Source: Marsupella aquatica (Eukaryota > Marchantiophyta). From it: a stretch of DNA of 64,000 bases. Shown in pieces: positions 61,485 to 64,000 of this stretch; the first letter of the stretch is position 1, and every line of letters starts with the position of its first letter. The position numbers were made by a program, and so were the translations under genes. The stretch lies in the NCBI GenBank assembly GCA_973895155.1, contig OZ316897.1, positions 11,098,001-11,162,000 on the forward strand, given 5' to 3'. The notes under the pieces are model-generated. The model had not been told where the DNA came from. It saw nothing but the letters and a program-made list of their open reading frames with translations, and ran no database searches.

Positions 61485-64000
61485 TGAGTGACTGGTGACA
61501 GGTTGACCGATTAGGTTGCCCCTTGTTCTATCTCCTTGCCTTATTCTTTATTCTCACTCAGAATGCTAAGGGTTGCGACTCCTCCGACTATCGTAACGAC
61601 CCACGACAGGTCTCGGAGCCTTTTCCAATTCTCTGATCGTCTTGTAGACATTCTCCAAATCCAAGCAGAGCTATTTTTGGGTTAGCAGTTGCTGTTGGAC
61701 TGCATTTCAGTCCTGGAGCAATTGGGTCTTGGGTGGTTGTTGTTGTCTCTCAACGCTCTATGCTCTGGTTTTTTCTCGTGTGCTCTATATCCAGCCGTCC
61801 TAGGCCAAATCGAGCACTCCATTCACTGGAATTTAGTCATTGTTTGACATCAATCTCCTTTCCTTCGACTGCCTCGCTTGTGTAACCCTTGGCAACGCGA
61901 TGTAATGAGCGGGTTTCTGAGGTAAATCGTATTGTGCAAAGATGTTGTTTCTTCTACTGGTCCCGTTCTGATCCAAAGCATGGTGTGTGAGGCGACGAGA
62001 ACTGACGGATTTGAACGGCAGGTCAGATGCAATTGCTTCGTCCGTCCATCACTGGCATGTACGGTGGTTTTGCAGTAAATTTGTTGCTTTCAATTCCTTT
62101 TGCGTTTTGATATCCAGGCTCTGGGTAGCTCATGATTGTTTCTGTCATAATTGGTGAGACATGTAAATACCCAATATTCTTGGCTCCCAGGTCTCAGAAA
62201 GCATTGCAATGAACAATGCTGATCCAAACCCAACTTCTCTCTACCTGGGCTTCCGCTCATTCATACATTTCGTGTCCTGCTTTGAATTCAGGGCTTCCAG
62301 CTTGCAATTGCTGACATGTTGATGACAATTTGGTAGAGGACTGTCATTTGTTTTGAAAATTAGCTGTCGTTTTCTCAGTCGTTTAGGTGTTAGAACTCCT
62401 TTTTTACAAATTTTCATTTTGTTTTATTTTGCCCCCTCCTGTCTTATCTGCTTTCTCCGTCTCTCCTTCCTCAGCCGTCAGCTATGAAAGGGTATCTGAA
62501 TATTTTGGATTTGGTTTCAGGGAAGAGTAATTTGTTCAATTTGGCAGCGTGCCGTGAAAGGTTCTCGTTCCCAGCGGTTGAGGGCCAATGAGTCACTCTT
62601 ATGCTGTGGACCTGGATCGTTTTTTGCCTCCTGTGAGTACACTAAGTCACTGGTGGTTGGAAAATTTATATTTTGTTCAGTTTGTGTATTTCCCGTAGTG
62701 TCTTTCCTTCTGACGACATTTTGCAACTCCTGCTGGTTTCCTGTTATCACTGTGTTCTTAGGGATGCTTTGCGTCTCTGATTGCAAGTCTTGTCCACTTC
62801 CATTTTTATTTAACGTAATCCGTCTCACCTCAACTTCGCTACCGAGCTTCATTTCCTGAGCTTGTCGTCTGCTTAAATCAAGTACCGCTGGGCTTTTCTC
62901 GATCTTTACTCTGGCCTTGAAATAACAGCAGTGTTCCTGCCTCTTGTTAGCTCTCAGACAACGAAATGTGCCTGATCCAAGTAGTATGTATTCTTAATTA
63001 AGATTTTCTTTTTCTCTCATCTAAGGAATCCAGCAGGACAAATTAAGAGAAGAGTTGGATAAATGACGAACTTTATTCTCAGATGACAATGTCTCGGGCC
63101 CGGATTTCCAAATTAAAGCGAGCCGTTCTTTGATTTCATCTCTAGTAAGCACGCTGTACTTAATGGTAAATCTTGCCGTGACAATCAGTTAAGCCCTAGG
63201 GGTTTTTAAGTATCCAACTCAGGTGTAGAACGTAAACTCGAACTCTAGGCTGAGTCTCTTAATGGTTTGCAGTGGAGTCTGAATTGTTTTTATGGGCAAT
63301 TTTTAAAAGAAGTCTATGAAAGTGGATTGATCCAATATCTGTAATTGGAGCGAGTCACATTCTTGGACTTGTTGTAGATGTTGCCTATACAAACAGTGCA
63401 GAAAAGCTGCCCCCGAAATTTTGAATCTGTCTGGTGTGCATCTCACTCCAAGCAAGACCGCGAGAGCAATGGCCCAGTTGGAAACCTGACGAGTGCAGGT
63501 CTCACAAATATTGTACAGTGAGAGGAAATGGCGCCTCCATTTCCCTGCGTAGACATATATGGCCAGGTTTGGTAATGTTCTTAGAAAAATGCTCCACTTG
63601 TAACTCAGAAGGAAGGCGATTGAGAGGTTCAATTCCTGACGAGAATTTGACGAGATAATATAAGAATGTACTCAAGAACCTGACGTCAGGAAAGTTGATT
63701 GAGTAAATCCCCTTCCAGCTCAAGTCCTTGGGTCTGGCAGGGGTTAGAGTTGAACAAAGAAGACGGGCACCAGTTCTCTCCCAGGAAGGGGTTCCAATTA
63801 ATGGACTTGGGTGATCGTGTTCAAACCCGAGTGGTCTGAATCTAGATTTTTGCTTTTACAATTGAAGGTGAAAGGTCTGAAAAATTCAAACAAAAAAAAA
63901 AAGGGTTTCCATGTGATACGGGAAGTGGTTTTATAAGGAGATTTTTCTTGCTTCAAACTGCACCAGCCAAGAGTATCTGAACTACTTGTTGCAATCGGGA
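61485..64000. other. Intergenic or intronic, no gene assigned
   Basis: T-rich sequence at 61500-62520 resembles a plant intron or leader on the plus strand. ORFs overlap on both strands at 62517-62859; the minus one is hydrophilic, 111 codons, beginning MKLGSEVEVRRITL. More occur at 63303-63723. None matches a family I know and none could be joined by splice sites. An A-run lies at about 63891-63901. Confidence 0.33.

Overview
The window is nuclear DNA of a land plant. Its genes have many short GT-AG introns, it holds plant gene families (an LRR receptor-like protein, HOP2, a plant-type MOSC protein, a plant-type UMP/CMP kinase), and wide gene-poor stretches carry plant-style transposon debris (LINE pieces, a MITE, Helitron-like elements). 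Base composition is moderate, introns are mostly 100-400 bp, and there is a free-standing CaMKII-type association domain, which I associate with non-seed plants. A bryophyte or other non-seed plant is my best guess. Species cannot be settled from sequence reading alone.

Layout. 1-1.4 kb: 3' end of an LRR receptor-like protein (+). 1.4-6.0 kb: gene-poor, with a decayed LINE reverse transcriptase and one unresolved candidate locus (3.9-4.7 kb). 6.0-7.2 kb: a two-exon cupin gene (-) with a 41-42 bp minisatellite just past its stop. 7.2-13.3 kb: no convincing gene. 13.3-14.5 kb: CaMKII association-domain gene (-), N-terminus unresolved. 16.0-19.8 kb: nine-exon UMP/CMP kinase (-) with an organelle-type presequence. 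19.8-27.3 kb: MITE, Helitron-like element, truncated LINE with a long target duplication, minisatellites. 27.6-30.2 kb: complete six-exon HOP2 (+). 31.3-34.3 kb: complete eight-exon MOSC/mARC-like gene (-), convergent with HOP2. 37.3-43.2 kb and 46.9-52.1 kb: two tandem 13-exon major facilitator transporter genes (-), clearly paralogous. 52-60 kb: repeat-rich DNA with G tracts and tandem arrays. 60.4-61.5 kb: an unresolved candidate locus. 61.5-64 kb: nothing assigned.

I assembled the exon models by hand. I matched conserved protein blocks to splice sites and required reading phase to be continuous across every junction. HOP2 (223 aa), MOSC (314 aa), both transporters (487 and 458 aa) and the cupin (168 aa) close from ATG to stop. 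The kinase closes too, but its first two junctions are less certain. The genes do not form a pathway; this is an ordinary eukaryotic neighbourhood of unrelated single genes plus one tandem duplication. The observations I would follow first are the stand-alone CaMKII association domain, the transporter pair with a shortened second copy, and the two Helitron-like copies whose ends can be placed to the base.
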